This document shows positions 7,430 to 13,529 of a stretch of DNA of 21,584 bases, piece after piece. Source of the DNA: Actinomycetes bacterium. Its GTDB lineage: Bacteria > Actinomycetota > Actinomycetes > Actinomycetales > Cellulomonadaceae. Position 1 is the first letter of the stretch; each line of letters begins with the position of its first letter. The notes under the pieces were generated by a model. The model saw nothing but the letters and a program-made list of their open reading frames with translations. It did no database searches and had not been told where the DNA came from. The stretch lies in the NCBI GenBank assembly GCA_023428465.1, contig JAEYXM010000035.1, positions 1 through 21,584 on the forward strand. The letters are read 5' to 3'. Made by a program: the position numbers and the translations under genes.

Positions 7430-8755
7430 GTGCCGGTAGCCCTTCCGCTCGGTCCCTCCGGGGCACCGGGCAGCGAGCTCGTCGCCGAGCAGGACGGTGG
7501 CGTCGTCATCCGACGCTCCGTCCTGCCCGGCGGTGTCCGCGTGCTCACCGAGCTGATGCCGGGCCTGCGCTCGGCCACGTTCGGCGCCTGGGTCGGCGTC
7601 GGCTCGCGTGACGAGGCGCACGGGCACCACGGCTCGACGCACTTCCTCGAGCACCTGCTGTTCAAGGGCACCGCGCGTCGGGGCCCGATGGACATCGCGG
7701 AGGCGTTCGACGCCGTCGGCGGCGAGGCCAACGCGGCGACCGGCAAGGAGCACACGTGCTACTACGCCCGGGTGCGGGACTCGGACGTGCCGATGGCCGT
7801 CGACGTCATCATGGACATGGTGACGTCGGCCACCATCGACGCCGGTGAGCTGGAGCTCGAGCGTGGCGTGATCCTCGAGGAGCTCGCCATGAACGACGAC
7901 GACCCCTCCGACGTCGTGCACGAGCAGTTCGCGACGGCGGTGCTGGGCAGCCACCCGCTCGGCCGGCCGATCGGCGGTACGCCCGCGACGATCCGCGCCG
8001 TGCCGCGCGAGGCGGTGTGGGACCACTACACCGAGCACTACACGTCCTCGACCCTGGTGGTCACGGCCGCCGGCGGCGTCGACCACGACGCCCTGTGCGC
8101 CCAGGTCCTGGACGCGGTGACGTCGGGCGGCTGGACCTCCGACCCGGAGGGGATGCCCGTCCCGCGACGCAGCACGACCCCGGTCGAGGTGGCCACGGGC
8201 GCGACGGAGCTGACGGTCCACCGGGCTACGGAGCAGGCGAACGTCATCATCGGCGGGCCCGGGCTGGGCTCGACGGACGACCGGCGCTTCGCGCTCTCGG
8301 TGCTCACGACCGTGCTGGGCGGCGGCATGTCGTCGCGTCTCTTCCAGGAGATCCGTGAGAAGCGCGGCCTCGCCTACTCGGTGTACGCCTTCTCGCAGGG
8401 CCACGCCGACGCCGGGCTCATGGGCCTGTACGCGGGCTGTGCGCCGTCCAAGGTGGACGAGGTGGTCGAGCTCCTGCTCCAGGAGTGGGAGCGCATCGCG
8501 CAGGACGGCATCACGGCCGCGGAGCGCGAGCGCGCCGTCGGCCAGCTCTCGGGCGGGCTCGTCCTGGGGTTGGAGGACACGGGCTCGCGGATGACCCGGC
8601 TCGGCAAGGCCGAGCTCGTGGTCGGCGAGCTCCTCACCCAGGCGGAGTCCCTCGACCGGATCCGTGCGGTCACGCTCGAGGACGTCCGCAGCCTCGCGGC
8701 GGACCTGGCGTCGAGGCCGCAGTCCATCGTCCGCGTGGGGCCGTTCGCTCCCTGA
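7430..8755 (+). CDS. M16 family zinc peptidase (processing-protease-like, PepR type)
   Basis: Zinc metallopeptidase of the pitrilysin/MPP family, 441 residues, the usual single-module bacterial size with two M16 half-domains. The inverted zinc motif HFLEH is at residues 71-75, and the distal glutamate ligand is E151 in the ERGVILEE stretch (144-151). The C-terminal half carries the conserved GLAYSVYAF-type segment. No signal peptide is visible, so it is cytoplasmic or non-classically placed; the natural substrate of these bacterial homologues is poorly known. GTG at 7430 begins one base after the pnp stop, without its own clear ribosome site, implying translational coupling. The same pnp-M16 pairing occurs in M. 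tuberculosis (gpsI-pepR). A hairpin at 8756-8776 probably ends the unit. Confidence 0.93.
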   Translation: MPVALPLGPSGAPGSELVAEQDGGVVIRRSVLPGGVRVLTELMPGLRSATFGAWVGVGSRDEAHGHHGSTHFLEHLLFKGTARRGPMDIAEAFDAVGGEANAATGKEHTCYYARVRDSDVPMAVDVIMDMVTSATIDAGELELERGVILEELAMNDDDPSDVVHEQFATAVLGSHPLGRPIGGTPATIRAVPREAVWDHYTEHYTSSTLVVTAAGGVDHDALCAQVLDAVTSGGWTSDPEGMPVPRRSTTPVEVATGATELTVHRATEQANVIIGGPGLGSTDDRRFALSVLTTVLGGGMSSRLFQEIREKRGLAYSVYAFSQGHADAGLMGLYAGCAPSKVDEVVELLLQEWERIAQDGITAAERERAVGQLSGGLVLGLEDTGSRMTRLGKAELVVGELLTQAESLDRIRAVTLEDVRSLAADLASRPQSIVRVGPFAP

Positions 8756-8776
8756 CCGGGCGCCTCGGCGCACCGG
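8756..8776 (+). terminator. Hairpin immediately after the M16 peptidase stop
   Basis: CCGG (8756-8759) pairs with CCGG (8773-8776), and after a bulged A8772 GCGC (8760-8763) pairs with GCGC (8768-8771), leaving the loop CTCG. The stem touches the stop codon and has no T-run. It lies at the end of the pnp-M16 unit and ahead of a change in gene organisation, so a terminator role is plausible. Confidence 0.45.
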
Positions 8777-8805
8777 CACCCGCGCGGCGGCGTCGGCTCG
8801 CGCCG

Positions 8806-8967
8806 TCAGGCGAGCAGACCGGCGAGCGTCCGCGCACACGGCCGGCCCGTCAGGCGCGCGGCCTCCTGGACGAGTCCCCACCAGGTGCAGACGGCGCCGA
8901 CCAGCGCAGCGCCGTGGGAGGCCACCGTGCGGCGGACGGGAGCCGTGCTCGGGTCCAGGACCGGCAC
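8806..8967 (-). CDS. Possible small protein of unknown function (53 aa)
   Basis: I do not recognise this gene. The 241-bp gap between the M16 peptidase and dapB contains a minus-strand frame from GTG (8965-8967) to TGA (8806-8808). By my count 48 of 53 codons end in G or C, in line with real genes in this window. The translation looks protein-like rather than the Arg/Pro-rich text of antisense frames: a hydrophobic centre GAALVGAVCTWWGLV with two Trp, and two Cys spaced along the chain. An in-frame TAG at 8983-8985 bounds it upstream. There is no clear ribosome site; a later in-frame GTG would give 39 residues. It converges on the M16 gene and diverges from dapB. It could be a chance frame in GC-rich DNA. 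Confidence 0.35.
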   Translation of the reverse strand: MPVLDPSTAPVRRTVASHGAALVGAVCTWWGLVQEAARLTGRPCARTLAGLLA

Positions 8968-8983
8968 GTCGCGGCAGCGCCGC

Positions 8984-8989
8984 TAAGGT
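8984..8989 (+). promoter_or_regulatory. Candidate -10 (TAAGGT) of dapB, leaderless layout
   Basis: TAAGGT fits TANNNT and ends 7 nt before the GTG start at 8997, placing the transcription start at or next to the start codon. The same bases (AAGGTGG) could alternatively serve as a ribosome site with a 5-nt spacer. No good -35 hexamer was found. Confidence 0.5.
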
Positions 8990-8996
8990 GGCCCCC

Positions 8997-9740
8997 GTGA
9001 ACGCGATCGGGGTGGCTGTCGTCGGTGCGTCCGGACGTATGGGCGCGACGGTGTGCAACGCCGTCGACGCAGCGCCGGACCTGACGCTCGCCGCGCGCCT
9101 GGATGTCGGGGACGACGTCGCGCGCGTGACCGACGCCGGGGCCACCGTGGCGGTCGAGTTCACCGTCCCCGCGGCGACCGAGGCGAACGTGCACGCCCTC
9201 GTGGACGCCGGCGTGCACGTCGTCGTCGGTACGACCGGCTGGGACGACGCCCGGCTCGCGCGGCTGCGAGAGCGCATCGAGGGCACGGGTGTGGGCGTGC
9301 TCGTCGCGCCGAACTTCGCGATCGGCGCCGTGCTGGCGATGCGCTTCGCCGAGCAGGCCGCCCGCTGGTTCGAGTCGGTCGAGGTCATCGAGCAGCACCA
9401 CCCGGACAAGGTCGACGCGCCGAGCGGGACGGCCCGCCACACGGCCGCTCGGATCGCCGCCGCCCGCCGCGACGCGGGCCTCGGCCCGGTGCCGGACGCG
9501 ACGACGACCGCCCTGCCGGGTGCGCGCGGTGCCGACGTCGACGGGGTCGCCGTGCACGCCGTCCGGCTCCGCGGCCTGGTCGCGCACCAGGAGGTGCTGC
9601 TCGGCAATGCCGGTGAGGTGCTGACCATCCGCCACGACTCGATCGACCGGGTCTCGTTCATGCCCGGCGTGCTGCACGCGGTGCGCACCGTCGCGTCGCG
9701 CCCGGGCCTGACCGTCGGTCTGGAGCACTACCTCCCGTGA
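8997..9740 (+). CDS. dapB: 4-hydroxy-tetrahydrodipicolinate reductase
   Basis: NAD(P)H-dependent reduction of the dapA product to tetrahydrodipicolinate, in the diaminopimelate/lysine pathway that also feeds peptidoglycan. The 247-residue product has the Rossmann motif GASGRMG at residues 10-16, EFTVPAAT, the GTTGWDD turn, APNFAIG, and the catalytic/substrate region HHPDK (H134-H135, K138) followed by DAPSGTA. The C-terminal part of the substrate domain ends RHDSIDRVSFMPG, as in the family. GTG at 8997 is the start that gives the normal N-terminus; the TAAGGT at 8984 suggests a leaderless message. Its stop overlaps the start of the membrane protein at 9737 (GTGA). Its pathway partner dapA is 4.4 kb downstream. 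Confidence 0.97.
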   Translation: MNAIGVAVVGASGRMGATVCNAVDAAPDLTLAARLDVGDDVARVTDAGATVAVEFTVPAATEANVHALVDAGVHVVVGTTGWDDARLARLRERIEGTGVGVLVAPNFAIGAVLAMRFAEQAARWFESVEVIEQHHPDKVDAPSGTARHTAARIAAARRDAGLGPVPDATTTALPGARGADVDGVAVHAVRLRGLVAHQEVLLGNAGEVLTIRHDSIDRVSFMPGVLHAVRTVASRPGLTVGLEHYLP

Positions 9741-10237
9741 GGTTCTCGCGCGCCACGCTCGGAGCCGTCGCGCTCTCGCTGCTGCTCGTCCTATACATCG
9801 TGACGGCGGCGCGCGCCGGGGTCGCCCTCATCGGCACGGGCGAGCCGGTCGCGATCGGCCTGGGTGCCGCGGTCCTCGTGATGCCCGCGCTGGGCCTGTG
9901 GCTGCTCGCGCGCGAGTGGTGGCTGGCGCTGCAGGTGCAGGCCATGGCCGACGAGCTCGCCGCCGCCGGGCGCCTGCCGGTCGACGACGTCCCGCGGCGC
10001 CGGTCGGGCCGCCCGGAGCGCGGCGCGGCGGATGCCTCCTTCGGCGCCGCGCGCGCAGCGGTCGAGGCGGAGCCGGACAACTGGGAGCGCTGGTTCGCCC
10101 TCGGGTTCGCCTACGATGCCGCGCGCGACCGGCGTCGGGCCCGCACGGCTCTGCGCACGGCGGCACGCCTGCGGCGCCGCGGTGGGGAGAGCAGCGAGGT
10201 CTCGCCCGCTCCGGGTGGAGGCAGACCGGCCGGCTAG
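9737..10237 (+). CDS. Small two-TM membrane protein with TPR-like tail (dapB-associated)
   Basis: Function unknown. The 166-residue product has two hydrophobic segments (about residues 7-30 and 38-60), a WW pair at the membrane edge, a basic linker, and a soluble segment at 113-145 (PDNWERWFALGFAYDAARD then a helix rich in Ala/Arg) that fits a single tetratricopeptide-like helix pair (W, LG, Y and A at TPR spacing). The tail is Gly/Pro-rich. The GTG start overlaps the dapB stop as GTGA, so translation is coupled. M. tuberculosis also has a small transmembrane-protein gene directly after dapB (Rv2772c), suggesting a conserved association, though orthology is inferred from position and architecture only. 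Its stop codon shares a CTAG with the convergent GNAT gene. Confidence 0.85.
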   Translation: MRFSRATLGAVALSLLLVLYIVTAARAGVALIGTGEPVAIGLGAAVLVMPALGLWLLAREWWLALQVQAMADELAAAGRLPVDDVPRRRSGRPERGAADASFGAARAAVEAEPDNWERWFALGFAYDAARDRRRARTALRTAARLRRRGGESSEVSPAPGGGRPAG

Positions 10238-10761
10238 ATCTCGGCGACCCAGCGGTGCTCGGTGACCATGACGCCGTCGGCGGACACGGCGAGGTCCCGT
10301 TCGGCACCGTCGGGCCCGAGGCCCGCGCCGGCGAGGAACTGCTCGCGAGCCGGGTCGCCGCTCAGCACCCAGGTGCTCAGGTGCTGGGCGCCGTCGGCGC
10401 GCGCGAGGTCGACGGCCGCCGCGAGGAGGCGCGAGCCGTGTCCCCCGCGCTGGTGGTCCGGGTCGACCTCGAGCGAGACGAGCTCCACCCCACCGTCGGT
10501 GGGCATGGTCGCCGCGAACCCGACGACGAACGGACCGTCGCACGCGACGAGGACGCGGTGGCCGGGGGAGGGCGGTGCCTCGATGGCGGACGTCCACCGC
10601 TCGCGGACGGCCGCGACGTCGAGCTGCTCCAGGGCCGGCGCGCCGAGCGTCTCGGTGTGACTGAGCCGCCACGCACGCAGCTGCACTCGCGTGATGGGGG
10701 CGTCGTCGCCGTTGGTCGCCGGTCGGACGGACACGTCGGCCGCGTCGTGGAACAGTCCCAT
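10234..10761 (-). CDS. GNAT family N-acetyltransferase
   Basis: Acetyl-CoA-dependent acyltransferase of unknown substrate. The 175-residue product has one GNAT domain: the LVSLEVDPDHQRGGHGSRLL stretch (residues 94-113) is motif A, with the Q/R-x-x-G-x-G acetyl-CoA pyrophosphate loop at QRGGHG (104-109), followed by the helix and the AREQFLAGAGLGPDGAERD region typical of the C-terminal half. It begins RPATNGDDAPITRVQLRAW, a common actinobacterial GNAT opening. ATG at 10761 is preceded on the minus strand by GAGGG and by a TAGCGT -10 six bases away, so the message may be leaderless. It is the only well-supported minus-strand gene in the window, converging on the dapB unit with overlapping stops, and is part of what looks like an accessory insert. 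Confidence 0.92.
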   Translation of the reverse strand: MGLFHDAADVSVRPATNGDDAPITRVQLRAWRLSHTETLGAPALEQLDVAAVRERWTSAIEAPPSPGHRVLVACDGPFVVGFAATMPTDGGVELVSLEVDPDHQRGGHGSRLLAAAVDLARADGAQHLSTWVLSGDPAREQFLAGAGLGPDGAERDLAVSADGVMVTEHRWVAEI

Positions 10762-10767
10762 CCCTCG

Positions 10768-10797
10768 ACGCTAGCCCACACCCACACCCACGCTCAC
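10768..10797 (-). promoter_or_regulatory. Candidate GNAT promoter (-10 TAGCGT; -35 GTGAGC in the repeat)
   Basis: On the minus strand TAGCGT (plus 10768-10773) ends 6 nt before the ATG, a leaderless layout. Eighteen bases upstream lies GTGAGC (plus 10792-10797), matching three of six bases of TTGACA. The spacer between them consists almost exactly of three hexamer repeat units. Confidence 0.45.
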
Positions 10798-10816
10798 ACC
10801 CACATCCACGCCCACG
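10775..10816. repeat. Seven tandem hexamers, consensus CCCACR
   Basis: Reading the plus strand from 10775 in steps of six: CCCACA, CCCACA, CCCACG, CTCACA, CCCACA, TCCACG, CCCACG. The repeat is imperfect but in strict six-base register over 42 bp. It lies upstream of the GNAT start and overlaps its probable promoter. It is not a CRISPR: units are short and adjacent, without spacers. Confidence 0.85.
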
Positions 10817-10838
10817 CGGCCCGGGCCGGCGTCCACGG

Positions 10839-10868
10839 CCGCCGCACGTCCCGCCGCACGTCCCGCCG
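10839..10868. repeat. 12-bp tandem direct repeat upstream of the DUF3237 gene
   Basis: CCGCCGCACGTC occurs at 10839-10850 and again at 10851-10862, followed by a partial third copy CCGCCG at 10863-10868. It ends 13 bp before the TAGGGT hexamer, so it covers the -35 region of the probable DUF3237 promoter. It could be a tandem operator or merely GC-rich simple sequence. Confidence 0.6.
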
Positions 10869-10881
10869 TGCGAACGCCCGG

Positions 10882-10887
10882 TAGGGT
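10882..10887 (+). promoter_or_regulatory. Candidate -10 (TAGGGT) of the DUF3237-monooxygenase operon
   Basis: TAGGGT fits TANNNT and lies 31 nt before the TTG start at 10919 and 5 nt before an ATG at 10893. Transcription would begin around 10893-10895. No clear -35 is present; the 12-bp repeats occupy that place. Confidence 0.4.
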
Positions 10888-10892
10888 GCGCG

Positions 10893-10931
10893 ATGCACCC
10901 GACGTCCGGGAGGACCCATTGCCGGCACTGA
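10893..10931 (+). CDS. Possible 12-codon leader ORF overlapping the DUF3237 start
   Basis: ATG at 10893, 5 nt after the TAGGGT hexamer, opens a 12-codon frame (MHPTSGRTHCRH) ending at TGA 10929-10931. It runs through the ribosome site GGGAGGA (10908-10914) and past the TTG start (10919) of the next gene in another frame. If the message is leaderless this peptide would be translated first and could affect initiation downstream. A frame this short can easily arise by chance. Confidence 0.25.
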   Translation: MHPTSGRTHCRH

Positions 10932-11383
10932 CGCCACCGACGCTGGAGCACTTCTGCACCCTGGAGGTCGAGCTCGCGCCGATCATGGACCTCGGTGAGG
11001 GCCGGTTCGCGCAGCGCCGGATCGTCCCGATCACCGGCGGACGGGTCACCGGCCGCGTCAGCGGGACCGTCCTGCCCGTCGGCTCCGACTGGCAGACCGT
11101 GTCCGCCGACGGCCTTGCGGAGATCGACGCCAGGTACGCGTTCCGCACGGCCGACGGCGCGGTCGTCGAGATCGTCAACCAGGGCCTGCGCCACGGGCCG
11201 CCCGACGTGATGCGACAGCTCGCGTCCGGCATCCCCACACCCGCGCAGGCCTACTACATGCGCTCGTCGGCGCGGCTCGAGAGCGGACACCCCGACTACC
11301 GGTGGCTCAACCGCCTGGTGTTCGTCGGGACGGGCGCCCGCGCGGCCGACTCGGTGCAGATCGACCTGTACAGCGTCGGATGA
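10919..11383 (+). CDS. DUF3237 domain-containing protein
   Basis: Family of unknown biochemical function, predicted to form a small beta-barrel. The 154-residue product matches the DUF3237 pattern over most of its length: an N-terminal LEHFCTLEVEL strand, RIVPITGGRVTGRVSG, VLPVGSDWQ, the ARYAFRTADGAVV strand pair, and a C-terminal SGHPDYRWLNRLVFVG segment. I chose TTG at 10919 because GGGAGGA at 10908-10914 precedes it by 4 nt and homology begins just after; an in-frame GTG at 10868 lies upstream of the likely promoter and would add a non-homologous tail. Its stop overlaps the ATG of the flavin monooxygenase (ATGA at 11380-11383), so the two proteins are made together. DUF3237 genes often sit with oxidoreductases, which suggests a role in the same small-molecule conversion. 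Confidence 0.85.
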   Translation: MPALTPPTLEHFCTLEVELAPIMDLGEGRFAQRRIVPITGGRVTGRVSGTVLPVGSDWQTVSADGLAEIDARYAFRTADGAVVEIVNQGLRHGPPDVMRQLASGIPTPAQAYYMRSSARLESGHPDYRWLNRLVFVGTGARAADSVQIDLYSVG

Positions 11384-12708
11384 GCGGCGTGGACGACGCC
11401 CCGCGCGTCCTGATCGCGGGTGGCGGCATCGGCGGGCTGGCCCTCGGACTGACCCTGCACCAGATCGGCGTGCCGTTCACGGTCCTCGAGGGGGCGCGCG
11501 AGCTCGCGCCGCTGGGCGTCGGGATCAACCTGCAGCCCAACGCGGTGCGCGAGCTCGACGACCTGGGCATCGGCGCCGAAGCGCTCGACCGCATCGGGGT
11601 GCCGACGCGCGAGTGGGCGCTCGTGGGTCGCAACGGGCGCGAGATCTACAGCGAGCCGCGCGGGCTCCTCGCCGGCTACCGGTGGCCCCAGTACGCCCTG
11701 CACCGCGGCCACCTGCAGCTGCTGCTCGCGCAGGTCCTCCAGGCGCGGGCCGGTGCGGACGCGATCCGGCTGGGGCACCGCGTCACGCGCTACGAGAAGC
11801 AGGCCGACGGGACGGTCACCGTGACCGGCACGCACGGTGACGGTGACACCTGGCAGGAGCGCGGCACGCTGCTCGTCGGCGCGGACGGGATCCACTCCGC
11901 GGTGCGTGCGCAGATGCACCCCGACCAGCCGGGCATCCACTGGGGCGGAACGGTCATGTGGCGCGGCACGACGCAGGCCGTGCCCGTGCGCACCGGAGCT
12001 TCGTTCGTCGGTGTCGGCTCCGGGCGGCACCGCGTGGTCGTCTACCCGATCTCCGCCCCACACCCGACGACCGGTGTGGCGACGATCAACTGGATCGCCG
12101 AGCTCACGGTCGACGAGACCCAGGGCCGCGACCCCGCCGCCTGGTTCCGGCAGGTCGACGTCGCCGAGTTCGCCCACCACTTCGCGGGGTGGTCCTACGA
12201 CTGGCTGGACGTCCCGGACCTGCTGCGACGCGCCGACGTCGCGTACGAGAACCCGATGATCGACCGCGACCCGGTGCCGACGTGGCACGACGGGCCGGTG
12301 CTGCTCATCGGGGACGCCGCGCACGCCATGTACCCGACGGGGTCGAACGGCGCGAGCCAGGCGATCGTCGACGCACGTCTGCTGGGCGCGTCGATGCTGC
12401 GGCACGGCGCCACGCCGGCTGCTCTCGCCGCGTTCGACGCCGAGCTGTGCGGCCCGGTGTCGCAGCTCGTGCTGCGTAACCGCGGCGCCGGCCCGTTCGG
12501 TCTGCTGGACCTGGTCGACGAGCGGTGCCGCGGTGAGTTCGAGGAGATCGACGACGTCGTCCCCGCGGCCGAGCGGGAGGCGTTCATGGCTGGGTACAAG
12601 GCGGCGGCGGGGTTCGCGATCGACCAGCTCAACGCCGCGCCGCCGACGATCCCGCCCGGGGCGCGGGTCGCGATGCGCGCGTCATCGGGTGGGCGCCGCC
12701 TACAGTGA
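11380..12708 (+). CDS. FAD-dependent monooxygenase, PhzS-like
   Basis: Single-component flavoprotein of the p-hydroxybenzoate hydroxylase fold, expected to use NAD(P)H and O2 to hydroxylate an aromatic or heteroaromatic compound. The 442-residue product has all three signatures: GGGIGG at 14-19 (FAD ADP moiety), the GADGIHSAVR motif at 167-176, and LIGDAAHAMYPTGSNGAS from 309 (FAD ribityl binding). The stretches GVGINLQPNAV and EIYSEPRGLLAGYRWPQY resemble the PhzS-type flavin-dependent oxidoreductases; this is from memory of the family, and the substrate is unknown. The start at 11380 is coupled to the DUF3237 stop. The last codons contain the probable -10 of thyA. No other catabolic or phenazine genes are nearby, so a standalone detoxification or tailoring role is as likely as a pathway role. 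Confidence 0.92.
   Translation: MSGVDDAPRVLIAGGGIGGLALGLTLHQIGVPFTVLEGARELAPLGVGINLQPNAVRELDDLGIGAEALDRIGVPTREWALVGRNGREIYSEPRGLLAGYRWPQYALHRGHLQLLLAQVLQARAGADAIRLGHRVTRYEKQADGTVTVTGTHGDGDTWQERGTLLVGADGIHSAVRAQMHPDQPGIHWGGTVMWRGTTQAVPVRTGASFVGVGSGRHRVVVYPISAPHPTTGVATINWIAELTVDETQGRDPAAWFRQVDVAEFAHHFAGWSYDWLDVPDLLRRADVAYENPMIDRDPVPTWHDGPVLLIGDAAHAMYPTGSNGASQAIVDARLLGASMLRHGATPAALAAFDAELCGPVSQLVLRNRGAGPFGLLDLVDERCRGEFEEIDDVVPAAEREAFMAGYKAAAGFAIDQLNAAPPTIPPGARVAMRASSGGRRLQ
12701..12706 (+). promoter_or_regulatory. Candidate -10 (TACAGT) of thyA, inside the monooxygenase end
   Basis: TACAGT fits TANNNT and ends 7 nt before ATG 12714. It overlaps the last two sense codons and the first base of the upstream stop. 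A GTG at 12705 overlaps the hexamer itself, making it a poor start for a transcript from this promoter. No convincing -35. Confidence 0.5.
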
Positions 12709-12713
12709 GCGGC

Positions 12714-13529
12714 ATGCCCGCCACCGTGCCTGCCGTGGACACCCAGTACGAGGACCTGCTCCGGCGGGTCATGGCCGAGGGCGTCGCCAAGGGCGACCGC
12801 ACGGGCACGGGGACGCGGAGCGTCTTCGGCCACCAGCTGCGCTACGACCTGTCCCGTGGTTTCCCGCTGGTCACCACCAAGCGCGTGCACCTGCGATCGA
12901 TCGTGCACGAGCTGCTGTGGTTCCTGCGCGGCGACTCCAACGTGGCGTGGCTGCGTGAGCACGGGGTGACCATCTGGGACGAGTGGGCGGACGCCGACGG
13001 CGAGCTCGGTCCGGTCTACGGCGTGCAGTGGCGCTCGTGGCCGACGCCGGACGGCGGCCACGTCGACCAGATCGCGGCGCTCGTCGAGGGGATCAGGCGG
13101 GACCCGGACTCGCGTCGGCACATCGTCTCGGCGTGGAACGTCGCGGAGCTGCCGAAGATGGCCCTCGCGCCCTGCCACGCGTTCTTCCAGTTCTACGTGG
13201 CCGACGGGCGCCTGTCGTGCCAGCTGTACCAGCGCAGCGCCGACCTGTTCCTCGGCGTGCCGTTCAACCTGGCCTCCTACGCACTGCTGACCCACATGGT
13301 CGCCCAGCAGACAGACCTCGAGCCGGGCGACTTCGTGTGGACGGGCGGCGACTGCCACGTCTACGACAACCATGTCGAGCAGGTGACGACGCAGCTCGCG
13401 CGAACCCCGTACCCGTTCCCTCGGCTCGAGCTGCGCAAAGCCGCGTCGATCTTCGACTACGCCTACGCCGACGTCGAGGTCGTCGGGTACGAGCACCACC
13501 CGGGCATCGCCGCCCCGATCGCCGTCTGA
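12714..13529 (+). CDS. thyA: Thymidylate synthase (ThyA type)
   Basis: Methylates dUMP to dTMP with 5,10-methylene-tetrahydrofolate, releasing dihydrofolate. The 271-residue product has the phosphate-binding GDRTGTGTRSVFG near the N-terminus (R29), the conserved LLWFLRGDSNV and YGVQWRSW, the catalytic Cys154 in LAPCHAFFQF, QRSADLFLGVPFN, and GGDCHVYDNHVEQ. I chose ATG 12714 over GTG 12705 because TACAGT at 12701-12706 makes a standard leaderless layout. folA begins within its stop codon (TGATG), coupling dihydrofolate production to recycling. In M. tuberculosis a flavin-dependent thyX lies between dfrA and dapA; there is none here, so within this window ThyA is the only thymidylate synthase. 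Confidence 0.97.
   Translation: MPATVPAVDTQYEDLLRRVMAEGVAKGDRTGTGTRSVFGHQLRYDLSRGFPLVTTKRVHLRSIVHELLWFLRGDSNVAWLREHGVTIWDEWADADGELGPVYGVQWRSWPTPDGGHVDQIAALVEGIRRDPDSRRHIVSAWNVAELPKMALAPCHAFFQFYVADGRLSCQLYQRSADLFLGVPFNLASYALLTHMVAQQTDLEPGDFVWTGGDCHVYDNHVEQVTTQLARTPYPFPRLELRKAASIFDYAYADVEVVGYEHHPGIAAPIAV

Noticed and set aside
5020..7755. Long minus-strand open frame opposite pnp
   Set aside because: Same antisense composition artefact; pnp on the plus strand matches its family from end to end.
8756..8996. Lysine riboswitch or T-box before dapB
   Set aside because: No matching conserved elements, and the TAAGGT hexamer next to the start suggests no 5' leader.
10775..10868. CRISPR-like repeat array
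   Set aside because: Repeat units are 6 and 12 bp, directly adjacent, with no spacers and no cas genes nearby.
9898..10884. Plus-strand open frame ending in a His/Thr-rich HTHTHAHTH tail
   Set aside because: It lies antisense to the GNAT gene and its tail is only the translation of the CCCACR hexamer repeat.
12705..12713. GTG at 12705 as the thyA start
   Set aside because: It overlaps the probable -10 and would add three residues (VSG) with no ribosome site; ATG 12714 fits the leaderless layout.
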